From Arthrobacter sp. StoSoilB5 (lineage in GTDB: Bacteria; Actinomycetota; Actinomycetes; Actinomycetales; Micrococcaceae): DNA of 64,000 nucleotides. Shown here piece after piece: positions 34,531-42,128 of the stretch (the first letter of the stretch is position 1; every line of letters begins with the position of its first letter). The DNA is taken from positions 1,364,001-1,428,000 of the forward strand of contig NZ_AP024646.1 in NCBI RefSeq assembly GCF_019977235.1, written 5' to 3'. The position numbers and the translations under genes are program-made. The notes under the pieces were generated by a model, which was not told the DNA's origin, made no database searches, and worked only from the letters and a program-made list of their open reading frames with translations.

Positions 34531-35292
34531 GTGGAACTGCCCGGTTTCCTCTATGGCTTCTACGAACGTCGACTCCTTCGCTCCCTGAAGCAAGACCGTA
34601 TCCCGCGGCATATCGGTGTCATGGTGGACGGCAACCGACGGTGGGCCCGCCAATTCAACGCGCCAACCAGCCAGGGACACCAGGCTGGGGCGGACAAAAT
34701 CCACGAGTTCCTTGGCTGGTGCCAGGAGCTAGGCGTCAAAGTAGTGACGCTGTACATGCTGTCCACAGACAACATGAACCGCTCAGGCGAAGAGCTTGAC
34801 CTGCTCATGGGCATCATAGCCAACACCATGGACCGCCTGGACGAAAACGAGGACGTCTCCGTGCACGCCATGGGCGCCCCGGAGCTTCTGCCGGACTACT
34901 TGGCCGAACGTCTGAATAAGCTAACGGCCCGCACGCCGGTCCACGAAAAAATCCACGTGAACGTGGCAGTCGGCTACGGAGGCAGGCGTGAAATCGTCGA
35001 CGCCGTGAAGGAACTCCTCCGCGACGCCGTCGCCAAGGGACGCACTATGTCCGACGTCGCAGATGAACTCTCGGTGGACGACATCTCACGTTTCCTTTAC
35101 ACGCGTGGCCAACCCGATCCGGACCTCGTCATCCGCACCTCCGGTGAACAACGGCTTTCCGGGTTCCTGATGTGGCAAAGCGCCTACAGCGAGTTCTACT
35201 TCTGCGAGGCCCTCTGGCCGGCATTCCGCAAGGTCGATTTCCTGCGGGCGCTCAGGGATTATGCCGGGCGCCAGCGTCGCTTCGGAACCTAG
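34531..35292 (+). CDS. uppS: Isoprenyl transferase (cis-prenyltransferase)
   Basis: Condenses isopentenyl diphosphate units in cis to make the polyprenyl carrier or its short precursor for cell-wall synthesis. The 253-aa protein has the substrate motif HIGVMVDGNRRWARQ near residue 27, GHQAGADKI, VVTLYMLSTDNMNRS and the C-terminal PDLVIRTSGEQRLSGFLMWQSAYSEFYF. Chain length (Z,E-farnesyl versus decaprenyl) cannot be read safely; the syntenic M. tuberculosis Rv1086 makes the short product. I use GTG 34531 with AGGTGAG upstream and the usual VELPGFLYGFYERRLL beginning; an in-frame ATG at 34486 would add 15 residues. Confidence 0.92.
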   Translation: MELPGFLYGFYERRLLRSLKQDRIPRHIGVMVDGNRRWARQFNAPTSQGHQAGADKIHEFLGWCQELGVKVVTLYMLSTDNMNRSGEELDLLMGIIANTMDRLDENEDVSVHAMGAPELLPDYLAERLNKLTARTPVHEKIHVNVAVGYGGRREIVDAVKELLRDAVAKGRTMSDVADELSVDDISRFLYTRGQPDPDLVIRTSGEQRLSGFLMWQSAYSEFYFCEALWPAFRKVDFLRALRDYAGRQRRFGT

Positions 35293-35386
35293 GTGCGCGT
35301 CGGTTCACCAAAATTTTACGATCCGGACATGCGACTTGCCGACGACGGATTACGGAAATGAATGTGCCGAGGATTACGTTAATCCC

Positions 35387-35412
35387 ATCAGCAGGCAAAA
35401 CCGCCCGCTGAT
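35387..35412 (+). other. Hairpin just upstream of the phoH leader ORF
   Basis: ATCAGCAGGC, loop AAAACC, GCCCGCTGAT: 9 of 10 pairs. It ends 2 nt before the GGGGAGG ribosome site at 35414-35420. A GGATTA-CGT-TAATCC palindrome lies at 35371-35385. Confidence 0.55.
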
Positions 35413-35427
35413 CGGGGAGGCCAGTAG

Positions 35428-35499
35428 ATGGAGCGAACTATCGCACCAGTTACATGGGAGGCCACGCCCGGCCTTCCGGCCGAGCCGCTTCACCATTAG
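35428..35499 (+). CDS. Predicted 23-codon leader ORF upstream of phoH
   Basis: ATG 35428 to TAG 35497-35499 encodes 23 residues (begins MERTIAPVTW, ends PAEPLHH). It has the best ribosome site of the region: GGGGAGG at 35414-35420 with 7 nt spacing. The stop is 30 nt before the phoH start, and the last codons lie inside a 9-bp hairpin. Mycobacterial phoH2 genes are preceded by a small antitoxin gene (phoAT), so position suggests a leader peptide or a small partner, but I see no homology and the length is much shorter. No other source supports its expression. Confidence 0.5.
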   Translation: MERTIAPVTWEATPGLPAEPLHH

Positions 35500-35507
35500 G
35501 CCGGGCG
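35465..35507 (+). other. Hairpin between leader ORF and phoH
   Basis: CGCCCGGCC at 35465-35473 pairs perfectly with GGCCGGGCG at 35499-35507. Translation of the leader ORF through its stop at 35499 would melt this stem. Confidence 0.5.
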
Positions 35508-35529
35508 ACCGCCCGGGGCTGGAGTCGAT

Positions 35530-36924
35530 GTGGCTATTTCTGAGCAACTGCCCGCAATGGTTTCCGACGGGGAAAGTGCAGCTACCTCTCGCGCCAAGAG
35601 GGTCTCCCAAAAAGCGCGGACCGCAACGTCCGCGACAGGCCGCAGCTACGTGATCGATACATCCGTCCTGCTCTCCGACCCGCACGCGCTACTGCGCTTT
35701 GCAGAGCACGAAGTGATCGTCCCGATCGTGGTCATCAGCGAACTGGAAGGCAAGCGCCACGATCCCGAACTTGGGTACTTTGCCCGCAAAGCTTTGCGGC
35801 TCCTGGACGACCTCCGAATCGAACATGGTGGACTGGACCACGCGATACCCATCGGTGTGGACGGCGGCATGCTCAGGGTAGAGATGAACCACATTTCCAC
35901 GGAGGTCCTTCCCGCGGGCTTCCGTGGAGGCGACAACGACAGCCGAATCCTGGCAGTAGCCAAGAACCTGGCCAACGAGGGCCACAACGTCACCGTGGTG
36001 TCCAAGGACCTCCCCATGCGCGTCAAAGCCTCCGCCATGGGACTGCACGCAGACGAATACCGCAACGAACTGGTCAAAGACTCCGGCTGGACCGGCATAG
36101 CCGAAGTGGAAGCCAGCGAAGACGAAATAACCACCCTTTACGGCCATGAGCCCGTCTTCATTCCCTCCGCTGCGGAACTTCCCGTCAATACCGGCCTCGT
36201 GCTGCTGTCCAACCGTGGCTCGGCCCTGGGCCGCGTTGGTGCCGACAAGCAAGTCCGCCTCGTCAAAGGCGACCGCGACGTGTTCGGCCTGCACGGCCGA
36301 TCAGCGGAGCAGCGGCTCGCCATAGACCTGCTCATGGACCCCGCAGTGGGCATCGTCTCCATCGGCGGACGTGCCGGCACCGGCAAATCGGCCCTGGCAC
36401 TCTGTGCGGGCCTTGAGGCCGTCCTGGAACGGCGTGAACACCGAAAGGTGGTCGTATTCCGGCCGCTGTATGCCGTAGGCGGCCAGGAACTGGGATACCT
36501 GCCCGGATCCGAATCGGAAAAGATGAACCCCTGGGCGCAGGCCGTGTTCGACACACTGGGAGCGTTGGTCAGCCAAGAAGTTGTGGAAGAAGTCATGGAC
36601 CGGGGCATGCTCGAAGTCCTGCCCCTCACCCACATCCGCGGACGTTCACTGCACGACGCCTTCGTGATCGTGGACGAGGCACAGTCATTGGAGAAGAACG
36701 TCCTGCTGACCGTGATGAGCCGCATCGGCCAAAACTCCAAGATCGTCCTCACCCACGACGTCGCCCAGCGCGACAACCTTCGGGTCGGGCGGCACGATGG
36801 CGTCGCCGCCGTCGTCGAGACCCTCAAGGGACATCCGCTGTTCGGCCACATCACACTGACCCGGTCTGAGCGGTCGCCGATTGCGGCCCTGGTGACGGAG
36901 TTGCTCGAAGGGGCTGAAATCTAG
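35530..36924 (+). CDS. PIN domain - PhoH family ATPase (PhoH2 type)
   Basis: A 464-aa two-domain protein. After a 35-residue basic leader, residues 40-185 form a PIN ribonuclease domain ([78 protein letters not shown], with the acidic active-site residues). Residues 245-460 form the PhoH ATPase with Walker [14 protein letters not shown], Walker [16 protein letters not shown] and [17 protein letters not shown]. Mycobacterial PhoH2 is known to join RNA helicase and RNase activities. GTG 35530 has GGAG 5 nt upstream. A structured leader with a small ORF precedes it. Confidence 0.92.
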   Translation: MAISEQLPAMVSDGESAATSRAKRVSQKARTATSATGRSYVIDTSVLLSDPHALLRFAEHEVIVPIVVISELEGKRHDPELGYFARKALRLLDDLRIEHGGLDHAIPIGVDGGMLRVEMNHISTEVLPAGFRGGDNDSRILAVAKNLANEGHNVTVVSKDLPMRVKASAMGLHADEYRNELVKDSGWTGIAEVEASEDEITTLYGHEPVFIPSAAELPVNTGLVLLSNRGSALGRVGADKQVRLVKGDRDVFGLHGRSAEQRLAIDLLMDPAVGIVSIGGRAGTGKSALALCAGLEAVLERREHRKVVVFRPLYAVGGQELGYLPGSESEKMNPWAQAVFDTLGALVSQEVVEEVMDRGMLEVLPLTHIRGRSLHDAFVIVDEAQSLEKNVLLTVMSRIGQNSKIVLTHDVAQRDNLRVGRHDGVAAVVETLKGHPLFGHITLTRSERSPIAALVTELLEGAEI

Positions 36925-36933
36925 GTGGGCTGG

Positions 36934-36962
36934 TGCCGCGCGGTGGTCACCTCCGCGCGGCA
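36934..36962 (+). terminator. Hairpin after phoH
   Basis: A perfect 10-bp inverted repeat (TGCCGCGCGG / CCGCGCGGCA) with a 9-nt loop lies 10 nt past the phoH stop. No T-run follows. The rest of the gap to 37094 is GC-rich convergent spacer. Confidence 0.65.
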
Positions 36963-37094
36963 GCGGCCTCCCGCCGTCGCTTAGACACCACGCAAAAGGC
37001 CCCCTGCGGTCGCTGGGCGACCTCCGGGGGCCGATGCGTCGCGATGCGCTCCTTTCCGGGAGACCGCGGCCGCGCTATATTCGACGCCACGCGG

Positions 37095-37739
37095 CTAGAG
37101 CTTCAGGTACTTCTTCAGCTCTTCGTGGCCTTGGACTTTGAGGGTCCAGTTGGGGCGGTTGAAGTTTTCCGGGGTGAGGCGGACTCTTTGGACGGTTTCC
37201 ACCCTGTCGCCCCAGCCGTCGCGGGAAATTCCGTTGAGTTCGTAGCCCAGGCTTGTGGAGACGCCCAGGGACTGTTTGTTCCAGACGGCGGCCTCGGACT
37301 CGGCAACTTCCGCTTTCAAGTTGTCGAAGGCATAGCTTACGACGGCGGCGCGCATCTCTTTGCCGAAGCCCTGGCCTTGTGCGGACTGCTTGAGCCAGGA
37401 GCCCGTGCCCACGGTCTTTAGCGTCTTGAAGTTCTTGGCGCCGAGGTCTTGCACTCCCAGGAACTCGTCTTCATGCCATATGGCGAGGAGGAGGGTCCAC
37501 GATTCTGGCGTGAAATTGGCGCGGCAGCGCCAGTACCACTGGGCCATGTTGGGGCCCAGCTCGTCATCCGGAAGCTCGGCCCACGGTGTGCTGAAGGGGC
37601 TCTTGCCGGGTTCGTGGACCCCGGACCGGGCGGCGGCAACCGCAGCAGGGATATCTTCATCCAGGACGGGGCGGATGGTGAGCCTCGGGGTGGTGAGGGT
37701 CAGTCCGAACGGGGGCCAGATGTCTGCCAGCAATGTCAT
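37095..37739 (-). CDS. GNAT family N-acetyltransferase (RimJ/RimL-like)
   Basis: A 214-aa acetyltransferase of the type acting on protein N-termini or small molecules. Beginning TLTTPRLTIRPVLDEDIPA, it has WTLLLAIWHEDEFLGVQDL, the acetyl-CoA segment GSWLKQSAQGQGFGKEMRAAVVSYAF (QGQGFGKE loop) and AVWNKQSLGVSTSLGYELNG. Substrate unknown. ATG 37739 has TAAGCT 6 nt upstream. The gene is convergent with phoH. Confidence 0.85.
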   Translation of the reverse strand: MTLLADIWPPFGLTLTTPRLTIRPVLDEDIPAAVAAARSGVHEPGKSPFSTPWAELPDDELGPNMAQWYWRCRANFTPESWTLLLAIWHEDEFLGVQDLGAKNFKTLKTVGTGSWLKQSAQGQGFGKEMRAAVVSYAFDNLKAEVAESEAAVWNKQSLGVSTSLGYELNGISRDGWGDRVETVQRVRLTPENFNRPNWTLKVQGHEELKKYLKL

Positions 37740-37745
37740 CGCCGT

Positions 37746-37751
37746 AGCTTA
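37746..37751 (-). promoter_or_regulatory. -10 hexamer of GNAT gene, leaderless geometry
   Basis: TAAGCT (minus strand) lies 6 nt before ATG 37739. Confidence 0.5.
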
Positions 37752-37822
37752 GCCCGGCTGCTGGGAGCACGCGAGTCATAGGGCTGGCGACTGCCTCGCT
37801 GGATTGAACGGAGGCAGGGCTG

Positions 37823-38629
37823 TCAAGCGGCTGGACCGATGTCCCAGGAGATATGGCGCCGAACGTCAGTCAGGTTCATCGATTCGGCCAGGAAGAGATC
37901 ATCCAGCATGTATTCGTCAACGGCCAGGATCTTCAGCCAATGACCCTTGCCGGCGGTATCGCCGTCCAGGCTTTGGCTGGCGACGCAAACGCCCGTCCCC
38001 GCGTCCACCCTGATGAGCGTTCGGCCCGGATGAGCCAAGGGTTCGCTGGGATCGGAGGGCACGTAGGTCCGGCCACGGGTAACCACTGTTTCCAAGGCCA
38101 AACGTCCTTCATGGTCAACTTCCCGGGGCTCTTCCAGTGACACGGGGTTGGAATCCGGGAACTCCAACGGGACAGGTGCGTTTCCCGCAAGTTCCACTGG
38201 GTCCAGTGCTGCAGCGAGCCGGCCATTGCCAAAGGAGGGTTCACCGTACGCTGCCTCAGGGCGTCTGCGGACCAAGCCGGCGTCGTCGTAGACCGGAGTG
38301 ACGAGGTGTGCCGGAAGCAGCCAGGAGCGACGCGTCGCACTGACGTAGAACTCGTCCCGGGAATCGTTGATACCTGTAGTGCTGTGCAGCAACGTCCCGT
38401 CAGGCGTCTCCAGGCGGAGCGCTCCCGGCCGCCTCAGCCATGCACGTACGAGATTTGCGCCGGTCCCGGGCCGCTCCAGGTATTCGAAGCGGAGACTCGT
38501 CCACTTCCACGGCGACGAACGGCAAAGGTTGCGGAATGTGGAGGACAAGTCCTGCGGCTGGCCGTTGTTGCCATTGGCCGGGCCAAAACCTGTTCCGAAA
38601 CCGGATCCACCTGCACTGTAGCGCCCCAT
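37823..38629 (-). CDS. Hypothetical protein, family not recognised
   Basis: A soluble 268-aa protein with no signal peptide, membrane segment or motif that I recognise. The N-terminus is Gly/Asn-rich (GGSGFGTGFGPANGNNG). The middle holds SRDEFYVSATRRSWLLPAHLVTPVYDDAG and the C-terminal half has ETVVTRGRTYVPSDPSEPLAHPGRTLIRVDAGTGVCVASQS and VDEYMLDDLFLAESMNLTDVRRHISWDI. Codon use looks like that of its neighbours, so the reading frame is credible. I start it at ATG 38629, which has TAAACT 6 nt upstream, rather than GTG 38635, which would lie before the predicted transcript. It is divergent from a prepilin peptidase gene, 61 bp away. Confidence 0.75.
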   Translation of the reverse strand: MGRYSAGGSGFGTGFGPANGNNGQPQDLSSTFRNLCRSSPWKWTSLRFEYLERPGTGANLVRAWLRRPGALRLETPDGTLLHSTTGINDSRDEFYVSATRRSWLLPAHLVTPVYDDAGLVRRRPEAAYGEPSFGNGRLAAALDPVELAGNAPVPLEFPDSNPVSLEEPREVDHEGRLALETVVTRGRTYVPSDPSEPLAHPGRTLIRVDAGTGVCVASQSLDGDTAGKGHWLKILAVDEYMLDDLFLAESMNLTDVRRHISWDIGPAA

Positions 38630-38635
38630 ATCCAC

Positions 38636-38641
38636 AGTTTA
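38636..38641 (-). promoter_or_regulatory. -10 hexamer of the orphan gene, leaderless geometry
   Basis: TAAACT (minus strand) lies 6 nt before ATG 38629 and includes part of the alternative GTG codon region's upstream sequence. Confidence 0.55.
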
Positions 38642-38677
38642 CCTACGCGTTCAAGCTGGCTTCTGGATCAAATCGGA

Positions 38678-38683
38678 TAGCAT
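38678..38683 (+). promoter_or_regulatory. -10 hexamer of the A24 peptidase gene, leaderless geometry
   Basis: TAGCAT lies 7 nt before GTG 38691, with no ribosome site. Confidence 0.5.
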
Positions 38684-38690
38684 CTGCAGG

Positions 38691-39242
38691 GTGATCCGAC
38701 GACTCGCCGACCTCTGGGATGCCAGCCCGCTGGGCTTCTGGCTGGTGGTTATTGCGTGCGCGTACTTCCTGGTGATGGCGGTGCGCTTGACCGTCATCGA
38801 TATCAGGAGCCATTTACTTCCGAACCGGATCGTCTTTCCGTCCTACGCCGTGGGCGGGGTTCTGCTGCTTGCCGCCGCGATTCTGGTGTTCGTTGGCGAA
38901 CCTGGCGCCAGGGAAGGACCCGATGCATCAGTGTTCGGTGTCCCCGGATTGGGGGTGGTGGCCGGTGGCGCCGTGCTCTGGCTTTTCTACTTCCTGCTGC
39001 GGCTGGTCTATCCACCCGGTATGGGGTTCGGGGACGTAAAGCTGGCCGGAGTGCTTGGACTCTACCTGGGCTACCTTGGGTGGACCCATGTTTTCGCGGG
39101 AACCTTCGCGGCATTCCTGCTGGGCGGACTGTGGAGCCTGGTGATCCTCGTGTCCAGGCGAGGCACCCTGGGTTCGGCCATCCCGTTCGGGCCCTTCATG
39201 CTGGCCGGAGCCGTGGCAAGCATGGTGCTTTTGCCTGCGTGA
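38691..39242 (+). CDS. A24 family prepilin peptidase
   Basis: A 183-aa membrane aspartyl peptidase of the short TadV/CpaA-like type, lacking the N-methylating zinc domain. The two catalytic aspartates are visible in VIDIRSHLLPNRIVFPS near residue 37 and in the GxGD motif PGMGFGDVKLAG near 115. About six hydrophobic segments surround them. It would process type IV or Flp-like prepilins, but no pilin genes occur in this window. It is an isolated gene with its own promoter-like hexamer. Confidence 0.88.
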   Translation: MIRRLADLWDASPLGFWLVVIACAYFLVMAVRLTVIDIRSHLLPNRIVFPSYAVGGVLLLAAAILVFVGEPGAREGPDASVFGVPGLGVVAGGAVLWLFYFLLRLVYPPGMGFGDVKLAGVLGLYLGYLGWTHVFAGTFAAFLLGGLWSLVILVSRRGTLGSAIPFGPFMLAGAVASMVLLPA

Positions 39243-39386
39243 TACTGCCCAAAATCGGCTGCAACTGCGGCCGAACTGCAACGCTGCACGGATGCCCGGG
39301 TTCCTATCGCTGGGGCATGCTTAGCCCTGTGCACGCTTGACGCACTGGCCTCGACACCACGATTGATGTGAGGGATTTTAGACTCT

Positions 39387-39863
39387 ATGGGCGCACCGGA
39401 ATTCGTACTCAAACTGCGGGAGAAGATCGGGAATGACCCTCTGTGGTTGCCGGCGGTCAGGGGAGTTGTTTTCGACGACCGTGGCCGGGTGTTGCTCTGC
39501 CAACGGGCTGACAACGGCCACTGGACGGTGATTACCGGAATACTTGAGCCAGGAGAGCATCCCGCGCCCGGACTGGTCAGGGAAATCTTTGAGGAAACGG
39601 CAGTAGTTGCTGAAACTGAGCGGATCATCGGTGTCGGGGTTGTGGGGCCGGTGACTTTCCCAAATGGCGACGTCTGCGACTTCCTGGACATCACTTTCCG
39701 CTGCAGATATGTTTCCGGCAACGCTCAGGTAAACGATGACGAATCGATTGCCGTTGGGTGGTTTGGTCTGGATGAACTGCCTGACATGAGCGAGGGAAAC
39801 CTTCAGGCCATCAGGCTTGCCACGGGACCCGAAGGCCCCGTGGCGTACCAGGTGGAGGACTAA
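39387..39863 (+). CDS. NUDIX hydrolase
   Basis: A 158-aa pyrophosphohydrolase. The nudix box runs GILEPGEHPAPGLVREIFEETAV (near residues 53-75), which fits GX5EX7REUXEEXGU with Ala/Val in place of the last Gly. It begins MGAPEFVLKLREKIGNDPLWLP and has AVRGVVFDDRGRVLLCQRADNGHW, typical of housekeeping NUDIX proteins acting on nucleotides or sugar nucleotides. Substrate not predictable. The start is chosen from homology-like length; no convincing ribosome site is visible. Confidence 0.87.
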   Translation: MGAPEFVLKLREKIGNDPLWLPAVRGVVFDDRGRVLLCQRADNGHWTVITGILEPGEHPAPGLVREIFEETAVVAETERIIGVGVVGPVTFPNGDVCDFLDITFRCRYVSGNAQVNDDESIAVGWFGLDELPDMSEGNLQAIRLATGPEGPVAYQVED

Positions 39864-39905
39864 CGCTATTTGATGCCGGCGTCAGCCTAAAGTTTCAGGC
39901 CAGAG

Positions 39906-41333
39906 TTAGGCCTTGTGCGCCGGGGACGTCATGGTGGTGACGTCCAGGGCCTTGTCGAGTTCTGCCTCGGAGACCTTGCCCTCGCCTTCACCCACGAAGC
40001 CAAGCTTCTCGGTTGCCTGGCGGATGGTCAGGCCCTCCTTGACGGCGATCTTGGCAATCTTGGCGGCGTTCTCGTAACCAATGAACTTGTTCAGCGGGGT
40101 CACGATGGACGGGGAAGCTTCGGCCAGGAAGCGGGCACGCTCCACGTTGGCTGTGATGCCGTCGATCATCTTGTCGGCCATGACGCGGCTGGTGTTGGCC
40201 AGCAGGCGGATGGACTCAAGCAGGTTGGCGGCCATGACGGGGATGCCTACGTTGAGTTCGAAGGCGCCGTTGGTGCCGGACCATGCGATGGCGGTGTCGT
40301 TGCCGATGACCTGGGCACAAACCATGATGGACGCTTCGCAGATGACGGGGTTGACCTTGCCCGGCATGATCGAGGAACCCGGCTGCAGGTCGGGGATGGC
40401 GATTTCGCCGAGGCCCGTGTTGGGACCGGAACCCATCCAGCGGAGGTCGTTGTTGATCTTCATGAAGGAGATCGCGATGTTGCGCAGCTGGCTGGAACCT
40501 TCGATGAGGCCATCGCGGTTCGCTTGGGCTTCGAAGTGGTCGCGGGCTTCGGTCAGCGGCAGGCCGGTATCGGCTGCGAGCAGTTCGATGACGCGTTCCG
40601 GGAAGCCGGCGGGGGTGTTGATGCCTGTACCGACTGCGGTGCCGCCCAGCGGAACCTCGGCAACGCGGGGGAGTGCGGCGTTGATGCGCTCAATGCCGTA
40701 ACGGACCTGTGCAGCGTAGCCGCCGAACTCCTGGCCGAGCATAACCGGTGTGGCGTCCATAAGGTGCGTGCGGCCGGACTTGACGACGTCCTTGAACTCC
40801 ACGGCCTTGCGGTCCAGGGATGCTGCCAGGTATTCCAGGGCCGGGATCAGGTCATTGATCAGGGCCGAGGTTGCGGCAACGTGCACGGACGTCGGGAACA
40901 CATCGTTGGAGGACTGCGACGCATTCACGTGGTCGTTCGGGTGGACCACCTTATCGCTGCCCGCGGCTGCGAGGGCACGCGAGGCGAGCTCAGCGATGAC
41001 CTCGTTGGTGTTCATGTTGGAGGAAGTACCCGAGCCGGTCTGGAAGACGTCAATCGGGAAGTCGCCGTCGTACTTGCCCGTTGCCACCTCATCGGCAGCT
41101 GCGGCGATAGCCTCGGCGAGCTCACCATCGAGCACCCCCAGTTCGGCGTTCGCCAGTGCAGCGGCCTTCTTGACGCGTGCAAGGGCTTCGATGTGGGTGC
41201 GCTCAAGCGTCTTGCCGGAGATGGGGAAGTTCTCCACAGCACGCTGCGTCTGGGCGCGGTACAGGGCGTTCACGGGGACGCGAACTTCGCCCATCGTGTC
41301 ATGTTCAATACGGAACTCAGTGGTGGAAGTCAT
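39906..41333 (-). CDS. fumC: Class II fumarate hydratase
   Basis: The TCA-cycle conversion of fumarate to malate. The 475-aa protein is full length with [17 protein letters not shown] near residue 105, [42 protein letters not shown] (catalytic His) and the superfamily signature [15 protein letters not shown] near 325. ATG 41333 is supported by TAAGCT 6 nt upstream and the usual N-terminus ([20 protein letters not shown]). The syntenic M. tuberculosis gene is Rv1098c. Confidence 0.96.
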   Translation of the reverse strand: MTSTTEFRIEHDTMGEVRVPVNALYRAQTQRAVENFPISGKTLERTHIEALARVKKAAALANAELGVLDGELAEAIAAAADEVATGKYDGDFPIDVFQTGSGTSSNMNTNEVIAELASRALAAAGSDKVVHPNDHVNASQSSNDVFPTSVHVAATSALINDLIPALEYLAASLDRKAVEFKDVVKSGRTHLMDATPVMLGQEFGGYAAQVRYGIERINAALPRVAEVPLGGTAVGTGINTPAGFPERVIELLAADTGLPLTEARDHFEAQANRDGLIEGSSQLRNIAISFMKINNDLRWMGSGPNTGLGEIAIPDLQPGSSIMPGKVNPVICEASIMVCAQVIGNDTAIAWSGTNGAFELNVGIPVMAANLLESIRLLANTSRVMADKMIDGITANVERARFLAEASPSIVTPLNKFIGYENAAKIAKIAVKEGLTIRQATEKLGFVGEGEGKVSEAELDKALDVTTMTSPAHKA

Positions 41334-41339
41334 GGGGCT

Positions 41340-41345
41340 AGCTTA
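41340..41345 (-). promoter_or_regulatory. -10 hexamer of fumC, leaderless geometry
   Basis: TAAGCT (minus strand) lies 6 nt before ATG 41333. Confidence 0.55.
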
Positions 41346-41387
41346 GGGCGATTGGGCGCCGCATCGAAAACCCGGATGGGAGTGCTA

Positions 41388-41415
41388 CGTGCTCCGGCGC
41401 GGACGCCGGAGCACG
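41388..41415 (-). terminator. Terminator after carbonic anhydrase gene
   Basis: A perfect 12-bp stem (CGTGCTCCGGCG / CGCCGGAGCACG) with a 4-nt loop lies 5 nt past the stop on the minus strand, upstream of fumC. Confidence 0.75.
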
Positions 41416-41420
41416 GTTGG

Positions 41421-42035
41421 CTAGAGCTTGCCGATCCCGGAAACGAGGGCCGCGCGGCCCTCATCGAGCTTGTAGGACAGGCCCACGACGGCGACGCGGC
41501 CGTCGTCGATGGCGTCGGAAATCACACGCGAGCTGTCGGCCAACCGGGCCGCCGTTTGCTTGACGTGCTCCACCACCATGTCGTTGACGTCCTCTTGGTC
41601 ATTGCGCTTGGCAGTCAATACCGACGGCGTGATGCGTTCCACCAGGTCACGAATGAATCCGACGGGCATCTCACCCGTTTCCACCGCGGCCTTGGTGGCC
41701 TTCACGGCTCCGCAGCTGTCGTGGCCAAGAATGACGATCAGTGGAACGCGGAGTTCGGCGATGCTGTATTCAAGCGAGCCAAGGACGGCGTCATCAATCA
41801 CTTGCCCGGCTGTGCGAACCACGAAGGCGTCGCCCAAGCCGAGATCGAAGATGATCTCTGCGGCAAGCCTGGAATCCGAGCAGCCGAAGATGACGGCAAA
41901 GGGATTCTGGTTCTCCACCAGGGAGGAGCGTCGCGAAGCATCCTGGTTGGGGTGCAGGGATTCGCCGGAAACGAAACGTTCATTGCCCTCTTGGAGGCGG
42001 CGCCAAGCAAGGGCGGGAGTCAGATAGGTAGGCAC
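41421..42035 (-). CDS. Beta-class carbonic anhydrase
   Basis: A zinc enzyme interconverting CO2 and bicarbonate. The 204-aa protein has the first zinc Cys and Asp-Arg dyad in FAVIFGCSDSRLAAEIIFDLGLGD and the His-x2-Cys zinc pair in VILGHDSCGAVKA. The start GTG 42035 is backed by TAAAGT 6 nt upstream and by the family-like beginning TPALAWRRLQEGNERFVSG. Cytoplasmic, no signal peptide. Its upstream region carries two adjacent tandem duplications. Confidence 0.93.
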   Translation of the reverse strand: MPTYLTPALAWRRLQEGNERFVSGESLHPNQDASRRSSLVENQNPFAVIFGCSDSRLAAEIIFDLGLGDAFVVRTAGQVIDDAVLGSLEYSIAELRVPLIVILGHDSCGAVKATKAAVETGEMPVGFIRDLVERITPSVLTAKRNDQEDVNDMVVEHVKQTAARLADSSRVISDAIDDGRVAVVGLSYKLDEGRAALVSGIGKL

Positions 42036-42041
42036 CTGATT

Positions 42042-42047
42042 ACTTTA
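42042..42047 (-). promoter_or_regulatory. -10 hexamer of carbonic anhydrase gene, leaderless geometry
   Basis: TAAAGT (minus strand) lies 6 nt before GTG 42035. Confidence 0.55.
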
Positions 42048-42062
42048 CGGCTCAGAGGTGGC

Positions 42063-42128
42063 GGCCCGTGAAACTGTTTCGGCCCGTGAACCTGTTTCGC
42101 TGCGTGTGCTTAAGCTGCGTGTGCTTAA
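42063..42128. repeat. Two adjacent tandem duplications (2 x 18 bp, 2 x 15 bp)
   Basis: GGCCCGTGAAACTGTTTC is followed at once by GGCCCGTGAACCTGTTTC (one mismatch), then by two exact copies of GCTGCGTGTGCTTAA. The second 15-mer supplies the stop codon of the DUF4245 gene. The block sits where the -35 of the carbonic anhydrase gene should be. Confidence 0.9.

Noticed and set aside
35399..35520. A tRNA-like stretch on the minus strand of the phoH leader.
   Set aside because: GC-rich arms and a TGGTGAAGCGG-like loop can be drawn, but there is no TTCGA-type T loop or 7-bp acceptor pair.
39915..42071. A 718-codon open frame on the plus strand, antisense to fumC and carbonic anhydrase.
   Set aside because: Its composition (Gly, His, Asp, Gln-rich) is that of a mirror frame of high-GC genes; both minus-strand genes have full motifs and promoters, and the frame has none.
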